Of a stretch of 60,213 nucleotides of DNA, positions 1-8,412 are shown piece by piece. Source of the DNA: Kordia aestuariivivens (GTDB lineage Bacteria; Bacteroidota; Bacteroidia; Flavobacteriales; Flavobacteriaceae); assembly GCF_014397005.1 (NCBI RefSeq), contig NZ_JACGWS010000022.1:1-60213 (forward strand). Reading direction: 5' to 3'. Made by a program: the position numbers and the translations under genes. The notes below the pieces were generated by a model. It was not told the origin of the DNA. It worked only from the letters and a program-made list of their open reading frames with translations, and did not search any database. Within the stretch, counting starts at the first letter, position 1, and the number at the start of each line of letters is the position of its first letter.

Positions 1-94
1 ACTTGGAGGTAAAAGACTTAACTGATCTTGACAATAGGTCTTAAAAATAACTTTTCTGCTCATTCTTAAAGTTAAGAATTACTTCAAAAAATTG

Positions 95-130
95 CAAAAA
101 AAAAGACTGCCTTTTCAGACAGCCTCTTTA
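95..130 (-). terminator. Rho-independent terminator downstream of rplY
   Basis: On the minus strand the sequence after the rplY stop folds into a stem of about 12 pairs (three G-U) with a GAAA-type loop, followed by a run of T. It fits the end of the prs-rplY transcript. Confidence 0.75.
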
Positions 131-152
131 TAGATCAGAAGATCAACTATTT

Positions 153-752
153 TTAAGCTTCTCCTTCTTTTTCTGCTTTTGCAGCTTCTTGCGCAGCTTT
201 CATTGCAGCACGAGATACTCTTACTTGACAAACTACGGTGTTATCAGCATGTAATAATGTGTAGTTTTCGTTTGCTAGTTCAGTAACATATAATTTACTT
301 CCGATTTCTAATTCAGAAACATCTGCTTCGATAAAATCAGGTAAATTTTTAGGCAACGCTCTTACTCTAAGCTTACGCTTGTTTAAACGTAAAGATCCAC
401 CAGCTATAATACCAGGAGCAGTTCCTTTGAAAGTAACAGGAATACTCATCGTTAATTCTTTATCTTCAAATGAACGATAAAAATCGACGTGTAAAATTTT
501 GTCACTTACAGGGTGAAATTGAATATCCTGTAAAATAGCATTGTGTGTAGAACCGTCTTCTAATGCAATCACAACTGTGTGCGCATTTGGAGTATACACT
601 AATTTAGAAAATGATAATTCTTCTGCTGAAAAGTGTAATGGATTGTCTCCTCCGTATAATACGCAAGGAACCTTTCCAGCATTACGTAAGGCTTTAGTTG
701 ATACTTTGCCCACGCTTTCTCTTTGAGATCCGTTAATTGTAATTGATTTCAT
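153..752 (-). CDS. rplY: 50S ribosomal protein L25 / general stress protein Ctc
   Basis: This 199-aa protein is a long-form (CTC-type) bL25 that binds 5S rRNA in the large subunit. The N-terminal half (about 1-90) carries the L25 core, starting with [16 protein letters not shown] and including VPCVLYGG. The C-terminal beta domain (about 95-180) contains the TFKGTAPGI stretch typical of the TL5/CTC family. The tail is Ala/Glu/Lys rich. It follows prs by about 25 nt on the same strand, so the two are probably cotranscribed, and it is followed by a terminator. The prs-rplY pair is common in bacteria. I am confident of the family; a stress role is only known from homologues. Confidence 0.95.
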   Translation of the reverse strand: MKSITINGSQRESVGKVSTKALRNAGKVPCVLYGGDNPLHFSAEELSFSKLVYTPNAHTVVIALEDGSTHNAILQDIQFHPVSDKILHVDFYRSFEDKELTMSIPVTFKGTAPGIIAGGSLRLNKRKLRVRALPKNLPDFIEADVSELEIGSKLYVTELANENYTLLHADNTVVCQVRVSRAAMKAAQEAAKAEKEGEA

Positions 753-777
753 TCTTTGTGTTTATATTAATATTTAA

Positions 778-1719
778 TTACATTAAAAATTTTGAGCTGA
801 TAGAAGTATTGTTGTGTACTTTGTGCATTACATCTGCGAATAAATGTGCACAGCTTACTACTTTTATCTTGCTTGATTCTTGTCGTAAAGGAATAGAATC
901 AGTTACGATTAACTCTTCTAATTTTGAGTTTTCTATTCGTTCATACGCTTGTCCTGATAAAATAGGATGTGTACAAATTGCGCGTACAGACAATGCTCCT
1001 TTTTCCATCATTACTTCTGCAGCTTTGGTTAATGTTCCGGCAGTGTCTACCATATCATCTACTAAGACTACATTTTTTCCTGTTACATCACCAATAAGTT
1101 CCATATGTGAAATGACATTGGCTTTTTTACGTTGTTTGTAACAAATAACAACGTCGCTTTCTAAAAACTTAGAATACGCATACGCTCTTTTAGAACCCCC
1201 CATATCAGGAGAAGCTATAGTAAGTTTATCTAAATTTAAGTTTCTTAAATATGGTAAAAATACGGTAGAAGCAAATAAATGATCTACTGGTTTTTCAAAG
1301 AAACCTTGAATTTGATCAGCATGTAAATCCATTGTAATGATGCGCGTTGCTCCAGCTACTTCTAGCATCTTTGCTATCAGTTTTGCGCCTATTGGAACTC
1401 TTGGCTTGTCTTTACGATCTTGTCTTGCCCAACCGAAGTAGGGAAGTACAGCTGTAATATGACGAGCAGAAGCTCTTTTGGCAGCGTCAAGCATTAAAAG
1501 CATTTGCATTAAATGGTCTGAGTTTGGAAACGTAGATCCAATGATAAATACTCTTGCGCCACGAACCGACTCTTCAAAAGAAGGTTGGAATTCGCCATCA
1601 CTATAGGTTGAGAACGTTACTTTTCCTAACTTTGTTCCATACTGCTTGGCAATCATTTCTGCAAGCTCTTCACTCTGCGTACAGGCAAAAATCTTTGGGT
1701 CTGGGACAGTATAAGACAT
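778..1719 (-). CDS. prs: Ribose-phosphate pyrophosphokinase (PRPP synthetase)
   Basis: This 313-aa cytosolic enzyme transfers pyrophosphate from ATP to ribose 5-phosphate, giving PRPP for nucleotide, His and Trp synthesis. The visible motifs are PYFGWARQDRK (about 93-103) near the ATP site, the flexible-loop region DLHADQIQGFF (131-141) and the PRPP-binding loop VVLVDDMVDTAGT (217-229). Its length is normal for class I enzymes. It starts at an ATG and is the first gene of a prs-rplY unit. A TAAATTTG minus-10-like box lies about 55 nt upstream, facing away from the tRNA-Leu promoter. Confidence 0.97.
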   Translation of the reverse strand: MSYTVPDPKIFACTQSEELAEMIAKQYGTKLGKVTFSTYSDGEFQPSFEESVRGARVFIIGSTFPNSDHLMQMLLMLDAAKRASARHITAVLPYFGWARQDRKDKPRVPIGAKLIAKMLEVAGATRIITMDLHADQIQGFFEKPVDHLFASTVFLPYLRNLNLDKLTIASPDMGGSKRAYAYSKFLESDVVICYKQRKKANVISHMELIGDVTGKNVVLVDDMVDTAGTLTKAAEVMMEKGALSVRAICTHPILSGQAYERIENSKLEELIVTDSIPLRQESSKIKVVSCAHLFADVMHKVHNNTSISSKFLM

Positions 1720-1771
1720 TTAATATTCTGTTTAGTAGTTAGTTAATTGTTGTGTTGTGTAAAACGAGGTG

Positions 1772-1779
1772 CAAATTTA
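1772..1779 (-). promoter_or_regulatory. Bacteroidota -7 box for prs-rplY
   Basis: The minus strand reads TAAATTTG, matching the TAnnTTTG -7 consensus. A TTT triplet 19 nt upstream stands in place of the usual TTG. It leaves a 5' leader of roughly 45 nt before the prs ATG. Confidence 0.5.
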
Positions 1780-1842
1780 GAAATTTATTACAACTCTAAA
1801 AGCTTTTATTTCTTTTTTTAAGCGAGAATTAAAAATATTTTC

Positions 1843-1850
1843 TAAATTTG
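1843..1850 (+). promoter_or_regulatory. Bacteroidota -7 box for tRNA-Leu
   Basis: TAAATTTG lies 13 nt before the mature tRNA 5' end, which is the right distance for a transcription start just upstream of the tRNA. The -33 region is a T-rich run without a clean TTG. Confidence 0.5.
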
Positions 1851-1863
1851 CACACCTTAAAAA

Positions 1864-1945
1864 GCTCGAGTGGCGGAATTGGTAGACGCGCTGGATTCAA
1901 AATCCAGTTCTTTCGGGAGTATGGGTTCGATTCCCATCTCGAGTA
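1864..1945 (+). tRNA. tRNA-Leu (anticodon CAA)
   Basis: The acceptor halves GCTCGAG and CTCGAGT pair with a G-T first pair. The anticodon arm is CTGGA-TTCAAAA-TCCAG with anticodon CAA, there is a long class II variable arm, and the T arm is ATGGG-TTCGATT-CCCAT. The discriminator is A. CCA is not encoded. Confidence 0.95.
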
Positions 1946-2007
1946 CTAAAAGTGAAAATCCTAACAGTTGTGTTGGGATTTTTTTGTGTATAAAAATCAC
2001 TGTTTTA

Positions 2008-2053
2008 AATGTTAACTATGGTTTTTCCGTAATTCATTCATGACTTATTTTCG
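2008..2053 (+). promoter_or_regulatory. Promoter region of the first KGG-leader peptide gene
   Basis: The segment begins AAATGTTAACTATGG and ends in a TATTTTCG box at 2046-2053, with a TTT triplet 21 nt upstream of that box. Its first part recurs almost exactly at 2630-2660, in front of the broken precursor, so this is probably a shared promoter/operator. The second copy carries the perfect 10-bp palindrome AACCATGGTT; this copy has one change, AACTATGGTT. Confidence 0.45.
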
Positions 2054-2085
2054 TAAATTCTTTTTTTTAATCAAAATCTTATACC

Positions 2086-2286
2086 ATGAAAAAAAGAAAT
2101 CTTAATTCATTAGTTCTTAACAAAAAGTCTATTTCTAATCTCAAAACTGCTTTAAAAGGAGGTGTATATTATGAGCTTTCCTATTCTGAATGCAAACTTG
2201 AATGGTGGTGGTATGAAATGCCTTTGGAGGATGCTGTTGATACAGATGCAGAGCCAGTTACTCTTTCAGATTATGGTCTTTGTTAA
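2086..2286 (+). CDS. KGG-leader ribosomal peptide precursor (class I lanthipeptide-like)
   Basis: This 66-aa peptide has a Lys/Asn/Leu-rich leader (1-26) ending in LKTALKGG. The same leader style (MKKxxL..L..K..IS.L.....KGG) occurs in the 83-aa peptide at 27.7 kb and is known from Bacteroidota class I lanthipeptide precursors. The core (27-66) begins VYYELSYSECKLEWWWYEM and holds two Cys plus Ser/Thr, a Trp triplet and many acidic residues. No modification enzyme, protease or transporter gene lies nearby, so maturation would have to act in trans. Family by leader similarity is fairly safe; the actual modification is not shown. Confidence 0.7.
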   Translation: MKKRNLNSLVLNKKSISNLKTALKGGVYYELSYSECKLEWWWYEMPLEDAVDTDAEPVTLSDYGLC

Positions 2287-2290
2287 ATAT

Positions 2291-2345
2291 AAAAAAAGGC
2301 GATCTTCGACTATCACTGTTTTCAGATTGCTTTTCTTTTGCTTCT
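2291..2345 (+). terminator. Possible terminator after the first precursor gene
   Basis: An imperfect 11-pair stem (AAAGGCGATCT against AGATTGCTTTT, two G-U pairs) with a 17-nt loop starts shortly after the stop codon. The U tract is broken (TTTTCTTTTG), so termination strength is uncertain. Confidence 0.4.
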
Positions 2346-2392
2346 TACTTAAATAATTACAACTGTTTTTTTTAGGTGTTTAGCCTAATAAA

Positions 2393-2488
2393 ATGGAGGT
2401 TTCAACTCTTCCGTTATTCTTCTTATGCTCTTTATTTGGGTCATTGTTAATCATAAAATTAAATAATAAGGTTAAAAGAAAACCTTGA
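2393..2488 (+). CDS. Possible 31-aa small membrane peptide
   Basis: A short reading frame encodes MEVSTLPLFFLCSLFGSLLI followed by IKLNNKVKRKP. It is one hydrophobic segment with a basic tail, consistent with a single-pass membrane peptide. It lies between the two KGG-leader genes on the same strand and could be an immunity-like or chance frame. No family is recognised and a chance origin in AT-rich DNA is quite possible. Confidence 0.25.
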   Translation: MEVSTLPLFFLCSLFGSLLIIKLNNKVKRKP

Positions 2489-2629
2489 TGACTTTATGTA
2501 ACAGAAGTTTTGTAAGAACAAGAAGTAGATGTATAATTGCAACAAAAAGCAATGGAAATATTCATGGCTTTGGGAAGAAAAAAGTGTTAATTGTGATAAC
2601 GATTGCTTGCCTTAATTCCTTTTGTTTAA

Positions 2630-2674
2630 ATGTTAACCATGGTTTTTTTCGTAATTGGTTTATAATTTTACCGA
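2630..2674 (+). promoter_or_regulatory. Second copy of the KGG-peptide promoter element
   Basis: AAATGTTAACCATGG and the following T-rich stretch repeat the sequence at 2008-2040 with a few changes. It contains the perfect palindrome AACCATGGTT and is followed by TATAATTTTA just before an ATG at 2675. This supports the view that a second precursor gene stands, or once stood, directly downstream. Confidence 0.45.
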
Positions 2675-2888
2675 ATGAAAAATTTATATCAAGTTAAAAT
2701 CAATTTTAAGCCTTAACAATATTCAAGTATTGAGTAAAAAAGATCAAAAACATATTAAAGGCAGCGACAGCTTTATGTGTCTTGTCGTGTGCAAATCCAA
2801 TGATGCAAACACTCCAATTTATAATTATGGTTATTATGATGCAATGGATGCTATTAAAGATGTCAAATTTGGTGAAAACTCATCATAA
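2675..2888 (+). pseudogene. Frame-broken KGG-type leader peptide precursor
   Basis: The ATG at 2675 starts MKNLYQVKINFKP and stops at 2716. The other frame, open from 2694 to a stop at 2886-2888, reads LKSILSLNNIQVLSKKDQKH then IKGSDSFMCLVVCKSN and onward. The part up to IKGSDS resembles Bacteroidota bacteriocin-type leaders (SILxL...VLSKKxQKxIKGG), with a double-glycine site degraded to GS. Removing about 10 nt near 2684 would join MKN to LKSIL, so a small insertion seems to have broken the gene. No in-frame ATG precedes the leader because a TGA lies at 2676. Initiation at ATT/ATC or a sequencing error are alternatives. Confidence 0.5.
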
Positions 2889-2973
2889 TCTGAACAAACA
2901 TATCTTGTTATTTTATTGATTATTTTAAGACTTTATCATTCATCATAAGGAGTATTTTCATAACTTCGTATTT

Positions 2974-3324
2974 ATGCTAAAAAAGCACACACACATAGAG
3001 GCACTATTAGCAGATGCTACCAAAGAAGCCTTGTACGAAAAACTCATTGAACAACTCAATAAAGACTTTACACTCGCAAATATTGAAGAAACTTTTCCTG
3101 CCACTATTTCTCCAAAATCATTACAACGAGAATTGCACGCAATTGTATACCAACTCATTCAAGAAAAGTTTGCTGAATATCTGAATCTGCTCTACATCAT
3201 GGATGTTTCCGAAACCAAAATAAAAGCGCTAGATGGTTCGGATATGGTACAACTTTCCGAACAAGTAGTCTTGCTCATGTTAAAACGTGAATGGCAAAAA
3301 GTGTGGTTTAAAAATAAACTCTAA
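2974..3324 (+). CDS. Conserved hypothetical protein, cytosolic, mostly helical
   Basis: This 116-aa protein has no signal peptide or membrane segment. It is rich in Leu, Lys and Glu, with predicted amphipathic helices (for example ALLADATKEALYEKLIEQLN near the N terminus) and a basic C terminus ending KREWQKVWFKNKL. I recognise no catalytic motif or named family. It stands alone on the plus strand and its last 17 nt overlap the 3' end of the convergent barrel gene. The uniform amino-acid pattern and normal start support a real gene. Confidence 0.7.
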   Translation: MLKKHTHIEALLADATKEALYEKLIEQLNKDFTLANIEETFPATISPKSLQRELHAIVYQLIQEKFAEYLNLLYIMDVSETKIKALDGSDMVQLSEQVVLLMLKREWQKVWFKNKL

Positions 3325-3850
3325 AAAAAGGAACCAACGCATCTGCATAAATACTTTTCTCATCGTCGTGTAGCACATTATAACGAACGCCAACAGTAAT
3401 ATTATTTGTGCTATACCCAACACCAAAAAACACAGCTGGTTGCCAATAATTATCATCCACAAAAATTGGATCTTCAAAATTACGACTCACATTTAAGTAC
3501 TCAAACTCGGTTGAAAGTTGAATTTCAGGCAGCGGATTATACAATCCAATAAAACTTCCACCAACAATAGTCGATTTAAAAAAATCATCATCCTTAAAAT
3601 AAGTGTAGTTTAACGAAACACCTGCTGAAAATTGTGTATTAAAATCATAAATAGCACTTGGCGCAATGGTGGCACTAAAAATTCCGTTTCCAAAACTCAA
3701 GCCCAATCCACCTCCAAAACGAACGTATCGCCAGAAATCACTTCCTTGCGGATCAGCAGTTGTGTTTTGTGAAAATGCGCAACATGAAATTAAACACATA
3801 AAAAGGAGTAAAAAGGTATTTTTTGGTCGAGAAAAAACAGAATCTTTCAT
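3308..3850 (-). CDS. Small outer-membrane beta-barrel protein (often mislabelled alpha-ketoglutarate decarboxylase)
   Basis: This 180-aa protein has an N-terminal signal peptide ending near CCAFSQ. It then shows alternating aromatic/glycine beta strands such as YVRFGGGLGLSFGNGIFSAT and FAAGV-like repeats, and ends ALVPFFRVYF, with the terminal Phe usual for barrels. An 8-10 strand outer-membrane barrel is the likely fold. Flavobacterial homologues next to sucA are sometimes named alpha-ketoglutarate decarboxylase, but no thiamine-diphosphate motif is present, so that name looks like transfer from the neighbour. It is divergent from sucA, sharing a 116-bp intergenic region. Its function is unknown. 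Confidence 0.8.
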   Translation of the reverse strand: MKDSVFSRPKNTFLLLFMCLISCCAFSQNTTADPQGSDFWRYVRFGGGLGLSFGNGIFSATIAPSAIYDFNTQFSAGVSLNYTYFKDDDFFKSTIVGGSFIGLYNPLPEIQLSTEFEYLNVSRNFEDPIFVDDNYWQPAVFFGVGYSTNNITVGVRYNVLHDDEKSIYADALVPFFRVYF

Positions 3851-3966
3851 TTCTTGGAAAAGCTTATATATTTATCACATAAATATATACAAAACTTATG
3901 ATGTGTTTTTATCAAAAGTTGTATTTTTGATAAAATTTTGTCAAAACAAGACAGGAAGAAAAAAAC

Positions 3967-6732
3967 ATGGATAGATTTTCCTTTTTAAATGCAGCGCATA
4001 CAGCATACTTTGCTGAATTATACGATCAATATTTACAAAATCCTGATAGCATTGAACCAAGTTGGCGTGCTTTCTTTCAAGGATATGACTTTGGAACTGA
4101 AAGTTATGGAGAAGAGCAAGATGCTACTGAAGCAGTTTCAAAAGTTGTCGTTCCCGAAAATGTAAAGAAAGAATTTCAAGTTATCAAACTTATTGACGGA
4201 TATCGTACTCGTGGACACTTATTCACAAGAACAAATCCCGTAAGAGAACGAAGAAAATATGCGCCATCGCTCGCGATAGAAAACTTTGGTTTAAATGAAA
4301 GTGATTTAGACAAGCAGTTTGAAGCAGGTGAAATTATTGGACTCGGAAAAGTAACACTTCGAAACATTATTACACATTTAGAGCGTATTTATTGCGAATC
4401 TATCGGCGTAGAATATATGTACATCCGTAAGCCGGAACAAATTGCTTGGATGCAACAAAAGTTGAATGAAAACGACAACCATCCAAACTTTTCGGCAGAC
4501 GAAAAAAAGTACATTCTCAAAAAATTAAACGAAGCAGTTTCTTTTGAAAACTTCTTGCACACAAAATATGTTGGGCAAAAACGTTTTTCGCTAGAAGGTG
4601 GAGAATCGTTAATTCCTGCCTTAGATGCAGTTATTGAAAAAGCAGCAGAAAAAGGTGTAAAAGAATTCATTCTTGGAATGGCACACAGAGGTCGCTTGAA
4701 CGTGTTGAAAAACATCTTTGGAAAATCTGCAAAAGATATCTTTAGTGAATTTGATGGAAAAGATTATGAAGAAATAATTTTTGATGGTGATGTAAAATAT
4801 CACTTAGGGTTGACATCAGATAGAGAAACTGATTCAGGTAAAAAAATAAGCATGAACATTGCGCCAAATCCTTCACACTTGGAAACCGTTGGTGCCGTTG
4901 TAGAAGGAATTGCACGTGCAAAACAAGATCGCGATCATGCAGATAACTTCTCAGAAGTATTACCAATAGTAATTCATGGTGATGCTGCCATTGCAGGACA
5001 AGGATTGGTCTATGAAATTGTGCAAATGTCACAATTAGACGGTTACAAAACAGGCGGAACCATTCACATTGTGGTAAACAATCAAATTGGATTTACAACG
5101 AATTACTTAGATGCACGTTCGTCTACCTATTGTACAGATGTTGGAAAAGTAACGCTTTCGCCAGTATTACATGTAAATGCAGACGATGCAGAAGCTGTGG
5201 TACATGCCGCATTATTTGCATTAGAATATCGTATGACGTTTCAACGTGATGTATTCATTGATTTACTAGGATACCGTAAATATGGTCATAACGAAGGTGA
5301 TGAACCACGTTTTACACAACCAAAACTATACAAAGCAATCTCAAAACATAGCAATCCACGTGATATCTACGCTGAAAAACTTCAGAAACAAGGAATCATT
5401 GATGGAAACTATGTGCAAGAATTAGAAAAAAAATACAAAGACTTACTAGAAGAAAAACTAGAAGACTCGCGTAAAGAAGAAAAAACAGTCATTACACCAT
5501 TCATGCAAGAAGCTTGGAAAGACTTAGGTCTGGAAAGAGTAGATGAAGATGCAATGGCAAAAGATATTGACACAAGTTACCCGAAAGAAAAACTAACTGA
5601 AATTGCTAAAGTTGTTTCAAAACTTCCGTCAGATAAAAAGTTCTTACGTAAAATAGAACGCTTAATCTCAGGTCGTCTTGACATGTTTGAAGCTGACAAG
5701 ATCGATTGGGGAATGGGAGAAATGTTAGCCTACGGATCTTTATTACAAGAAGGATTTGATGTGCGTATTTCTGGGCAAGATGTGGAAAGAGGAACCTTCT
5801 CGCACCGCCATGCAGTTGTAAAAGCAGAAGAATCAGAAGAAGAAATCAAGTTGCTAGATCATGTAGCGGAAAATCAAGGGAATTTCTATATCTACAACTC
5901 ATTACTATCAGAATACGGAGTTGTAGGGTTCGATTATGGATATGCCATGGCAAGTCCAAATACATTAACAATTTGGGAAGCACAATTTGGAGATTTCAGT
6001 AATGGAGCGCAAATTATGATTGACCAATACATATCTTCGGCAGAAGACAAGTGGAAAACACCAAACGGATTGGTCATGTTATTACCGCATGGTTATGAAG
6101 GACAAGGTGCGGAACATTCATCTGCGCGTATGGAACGCTACTTACAAATGTGTGCAAAAGACAATATGTTCATTGCCGATTGTACAACGCCAGCAAACTT
6201 TTATCACTTACTGCGTCGCCAGATGAAAGCAGATTTCAGAAAGCCATTAATCGTATTCACACCAAAAAGTTTATTGCGTCATCCAAAAGCAGTTTCAACT
6301 GTAGATGAATTTGCAACTGGGACTTTTCAGAAGCTAATTGATGATGCTGATGTAAAAGCCGACAAGGTAAAAACGTTGGTATTCTGTACAGGAAAATTCT
6401 ATTACGATCTATTAGAAGAACGCTCAACACAAGGAAGAGACGATGTTGCTTTAGTTCGATTAGAACAATTATTTCCGTTGCCGAAAACAAAAATTAAAGA
6501 AACTATTGCAAAATATACAAACGCAGACGATATTGTTTGGGCACAAGAAGAGCCAAGAAACATGGGAGCGTATAGTCACTTATTAATGCATATTGACGAA
6601 GTGAAAAACTTTAGAGTTGCCTCTAGAAGATTTTACGGTGCGCCAGCTGCAGGAAGTTCAGTACGATCAAAACGTCGTCATGCAGAAGTAATTGCGTATG
6701 TTTTTGATAAAACTAAAAATAATATGCGTTAA
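3967..6732 (+). CDS. sucA: 2-oxoglutarate dehydrogenase E1 component
   Basis: This 921-aa thiamine-diphosphate enzyme decarboxylates 2-oxoglutarate and passes succinyl to the E2 lipoyl group in the TCA cycle. The N terminus (MDRFSFLNAAHTAYFAELYD... PSWRAFFQGYDFG) is the E1 N-terminal docking segment. The THDP domain shows MAHRGRLNVL, HGDAAIAGQG and NNQIGFTT, followed by YRKYGHNEGDEP. The C-terminal transketolase-like half has RGTFSHRHAV and LLPHGYEGQGAEHSSAR. Length is normal for the family. sucB follows after 154 nt on the same strand, so an operon is likely. Confidence 0.98.
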   Translation: MDRFSFLNAAHTAYFAELYDQYLQNPDSIEPSWRAFFQGYDFGTESYGEEQDATEAVSKVVVPENVKKEFQVIKLIDGYRTRGHLFTRTNPVRERRKYAPSLAIENFGLNESDLDKQFEAGEIIGLGKVTLRNIITHLERIYCESIGVEYMYIRKPEQIAWMQQKLNENDNHPNFSADEKKYILKKLNEAVSFENFLHTKYVGQKRFSLEGGESLIPALDAVIEKAAEKGVKEFILGMAHRGRLNVLKNIFGKSAKDIFSEFDGKDYEEIIFDGDVKYHLGLTSDRETDSGKKISMNIAPNPSHLETVGAVVEGIARAKQDRDHADNFSEVLPIVIHGDAAIAGQGLVYEIVQMSQLDGYKTGGTIHIVVNNQIGFTTNYLDARSSTYCTDVGKVTLSPVLHVNADDAEAVVHAALFALEYRMTFQRDVFIDLLGYRKYGHNEGDEPRFTQPKLYKAISKHSNPRDIYAEKLQKQGIIDGNYVQELEKKYKDLLEEKLEDSRKEEKTVITPFMQEAWKDLGLERVDEDAMAKDIDTSYPKEKLTEIAKVVSKLPSDKKFLRKIERLISGRLDMFEADKIDWGMGEMLAYGSLLQEGFDVRISGQDVERGTFSHRHAVVKAEESEEEIKLLDHVAENQGNFYIYNSLLSEYGVVGFDYGYAMASPNTLTIWEAQFGDFSNGAQIMIDQYISSAEDKWKTPNGLVMLLPHGYEGQGAEHSSARMERYLQMCAKDNMFIADCTTPANFYHLLRRQMKADFRKPLIVFTPKSLLRHPKAVSTVDEFATGTFQKLIDDADVKADKVKTLVFCTGKFYYDLLEERSTQGRDDVALVRLEQLFPLPKTKIKETIAKYTNADDIVWAQEEPRNMGAYSHLLMHIDEVKNFRVASRRFYGAPAAGSSVRSKRRHAEVIAYVFDKTKNNMR

Positions 6733-6797
6733 GGATTGAGGTATTGTTGGAGCTCCTCGCAGAGAGCGACTACCGAAAGCCTGACCACAAAAAAATA

Positions 6798-6830
6798 CTG
6801 TCACATTGAGCGCAGTCGAAATGCGAAGTA
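6798..6830. repeat. TCGACTGCGCTC-type intergenic repeat between sucA and sucB
   Basis: The segment GTCACATTGAGCGCAGTCGA is the reverse complement of the TCGACTGCGCTCGATGTGAC type found near 48.5 and 53.2 kb. It sits in the 154-nt gap inside the sucAB unit. Confidence 0.6.
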
Positions 6831-6886
6831 TGTTTTTGTGGAAACGCCCAAATAAAAATAAAATACAAACTAAAATATAGAACACG

Positions 6887-8110
6887 ATGATTTTAGAAAT
6901 GAAAGTTCCTTCGCCAGGAGAATCCATCACTGAAGTAGAGATAGCAGAGTGGTTAGTGCAAGACGGCGATTATGTAACGAAAGACCAGGCAATTGCCGAG
7001 GTTGATTCTGATAAAGCAACCTTAGAGTTGCCAGCAGAAGCTAGTGGAACAATCACCTTAAAAGCAGAAGAAGGCGATGCAGTAGCAGTTGGAGATGTCG
7101 TTTGTTTAATTGATACAAGTGCAACAGCTCCAAGTGGAGATGCGCCAGCAGCAGAAAAGAAAGCAGACGCACCAAAGGCGGAAGCTCCAAAAACTGTGGA
7201 AACGCCAAAAGCTACCGAACCTACAAAAACGTATGCTTCGGGAAGTGCTTCTCCGGCAGCTAAGAAAATATTAGCTGAAAAAGGAATGGACGCTAGCGCT
7301 GTAACTGGAACTGGAAAAGACGGTCGTGTGACTAAAGACGATGCTGCAAATGCACAACCAAGCATGGGAACACCAGCTGGTGGAACGCGTGGAAGTGAGC
7401 GTAAAAAATTATCAATGTTGCGTAGAAAAGTTGCGGAACGTTTGGTGTCTGCAAAAAATGAAACCGCAATGTTAACTACGTTTAACGAAGTTAATATGGC
7501 ACCAATTTTTGCATTGCGTAAAGAATACAAAGAAACATTTAAAGCAAAGCATGGTGTAAGTTTAGGATTTATGTCTTTCTTCACGTTAGCAATTGTAAGA
7601 GCGTTAAAATTATATCCAGCCGTAAACTCTATGATCGACGGTAAGGAAATGATCAGTTATGATTTCTGTGATATCAGTATTGCAGTTTCTGGACCAAAAG
7701 GATTAATGGTTCCTGTAATTAGAAATGCAGAAAACTTATCATTCAGAGGTGTAGAATCTGAAGTGAAAAGATTGGCTATTAGAGCAAGAGACGGAAAAAT
7801 TACCGTTGATGAAATGACAGGAGGAACATTCACGATTTCTAATGGTGGTGTTTTCGGAAGTATGTTATCGACTCCAATCATCAATCCGCCACAGTCAGGA
7901 ATCTTAGGAATGCACAACATTGTGGAAAGACCAATGGCTGTCAATGGACAAGTAGTTATTCTTCCAATTATGTATGTGGCACTTTCGTATGATCATAGAA
8001 TCATTGACGGAAAAGAATCAGTAGGATTCTTAGTTGCTGTCAAAGAAGCATTAGAAAATCCAACAGAATTATTGATGGATAATAATATTAAAAGAGCTTT
8101 AGAATTGTAG
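6887..8110 (+). CDS. sucB: 2-oxoglutarate dehydrogenase E2, dihydrolipoyl succinyltransferase
   Basis: This 407-aa enzyme transfers succinyl from lipoate to CoA. The N-terminal lipoyl domain (1-77) has the lipoylation motif VDSDKAT with Lys43. A flexible Ala/Pro/Lys/Glu linker (about 85-115) follows. The E1/E3-binding domain (about 118-155) contains [14 protein letters not shown] and [12 protein letters not shown]. The catalytic domain ends with [15 protein letters not shown], supplying His370 and Asp374. There is a single lipoyl domain, as in most bacterial SucB. A terminator follows about 30 nt after the stop, closing the sucAB unit. Confidence 0.98.
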   Translation: MILEMKVPSPGESITEVEIAEWLVQDGDYVTKDQAIAEVDSDKATLELPAEASGTITLKAEEGDAVAVGDVVCLIDTSATAPSGDAPAAEKKADAPKAEAPKTVETPKATEPTKTYASGSASPAAKKILAEKGMDASAVTGTGKDGRVTKDDAANAQPSMGTPAGGTRGSERKKLSMLRRKVAERLVSAKNETAMLTTFNEVNMAPIFALRKEYKETFKAKHGVSLGFMSFFTLAIVRALKLYPAVNSMIDGKEMISYDFCDISIAVSGPKGLMVPVIRNAENLSFRGVESEVKRLAIRARDGKITVDEMTGGTFTISNGGVFGSMLSTPIINPPQSGILGMHNIVERPMAVNGQVVILPIMYVALSYDHRIIDGKESVGFLVAVKEALENPTELLMDNNIKRALEL

Positions 8111-8137
8111 TATACATTCTAAGTAAAACATAAACTT

Positions 8138-8182
8138 AAAATAACCATTGCGACTGAAAAGTAGTAATGGTTATTTTTTTTT
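8138..8182 (+). terminator. Rho-independent terminator of sucAB
   Basis: ATAACCATT (8141-8149) pairs with AATGGTTAT (8166-8174) and a run of nine T follows. Confidence 0.85.
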
Positions 8183-8412
8183 GAATACACTTTTAGGGGA
8201 TTTTCAATTAATAATTGGTATAAAATCAAGATAAGAAGTTAAAAATGAGCTTTTTGAAGCGTATTACTCTTAAATTTAGTTAAAGATTTTCTTTTTAGAA
8301 ACGAATCAAACTTACATTCATCATTATTTCGTAAATTGTATGTAAGAAATGAGTATTTATAGTGTAATACGGCACTATTCTTGATGCTTTTATCTTACTA
8401 AAATTAACCGCT
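8183..8412. other. AT-rich intergenic leader upstream of the TonB-plug-like gene
   Basis: This stretch holds no convincing frame or RNA. TACATTCATCATTATTTCGTAAATTGTATG-like partial symmetry near 8310-8345 and a TATTCTTG box near 8379 could belong to the promoter of the next gene. I see nothing else in it. Confidence 0.3.

Noticed and set aside
2485-2697. 70-codon plus-strand frame between the KGG-leader genes
   Set aside because: It runs through the duplicated promoter element and has no domain or leader pattern, so it looks like a chance frame.
6733-6886. Small gene between sucA and sucB
   Set aside because: No credible frame is present; the gap contains a repeat unit and a leader for sucB.
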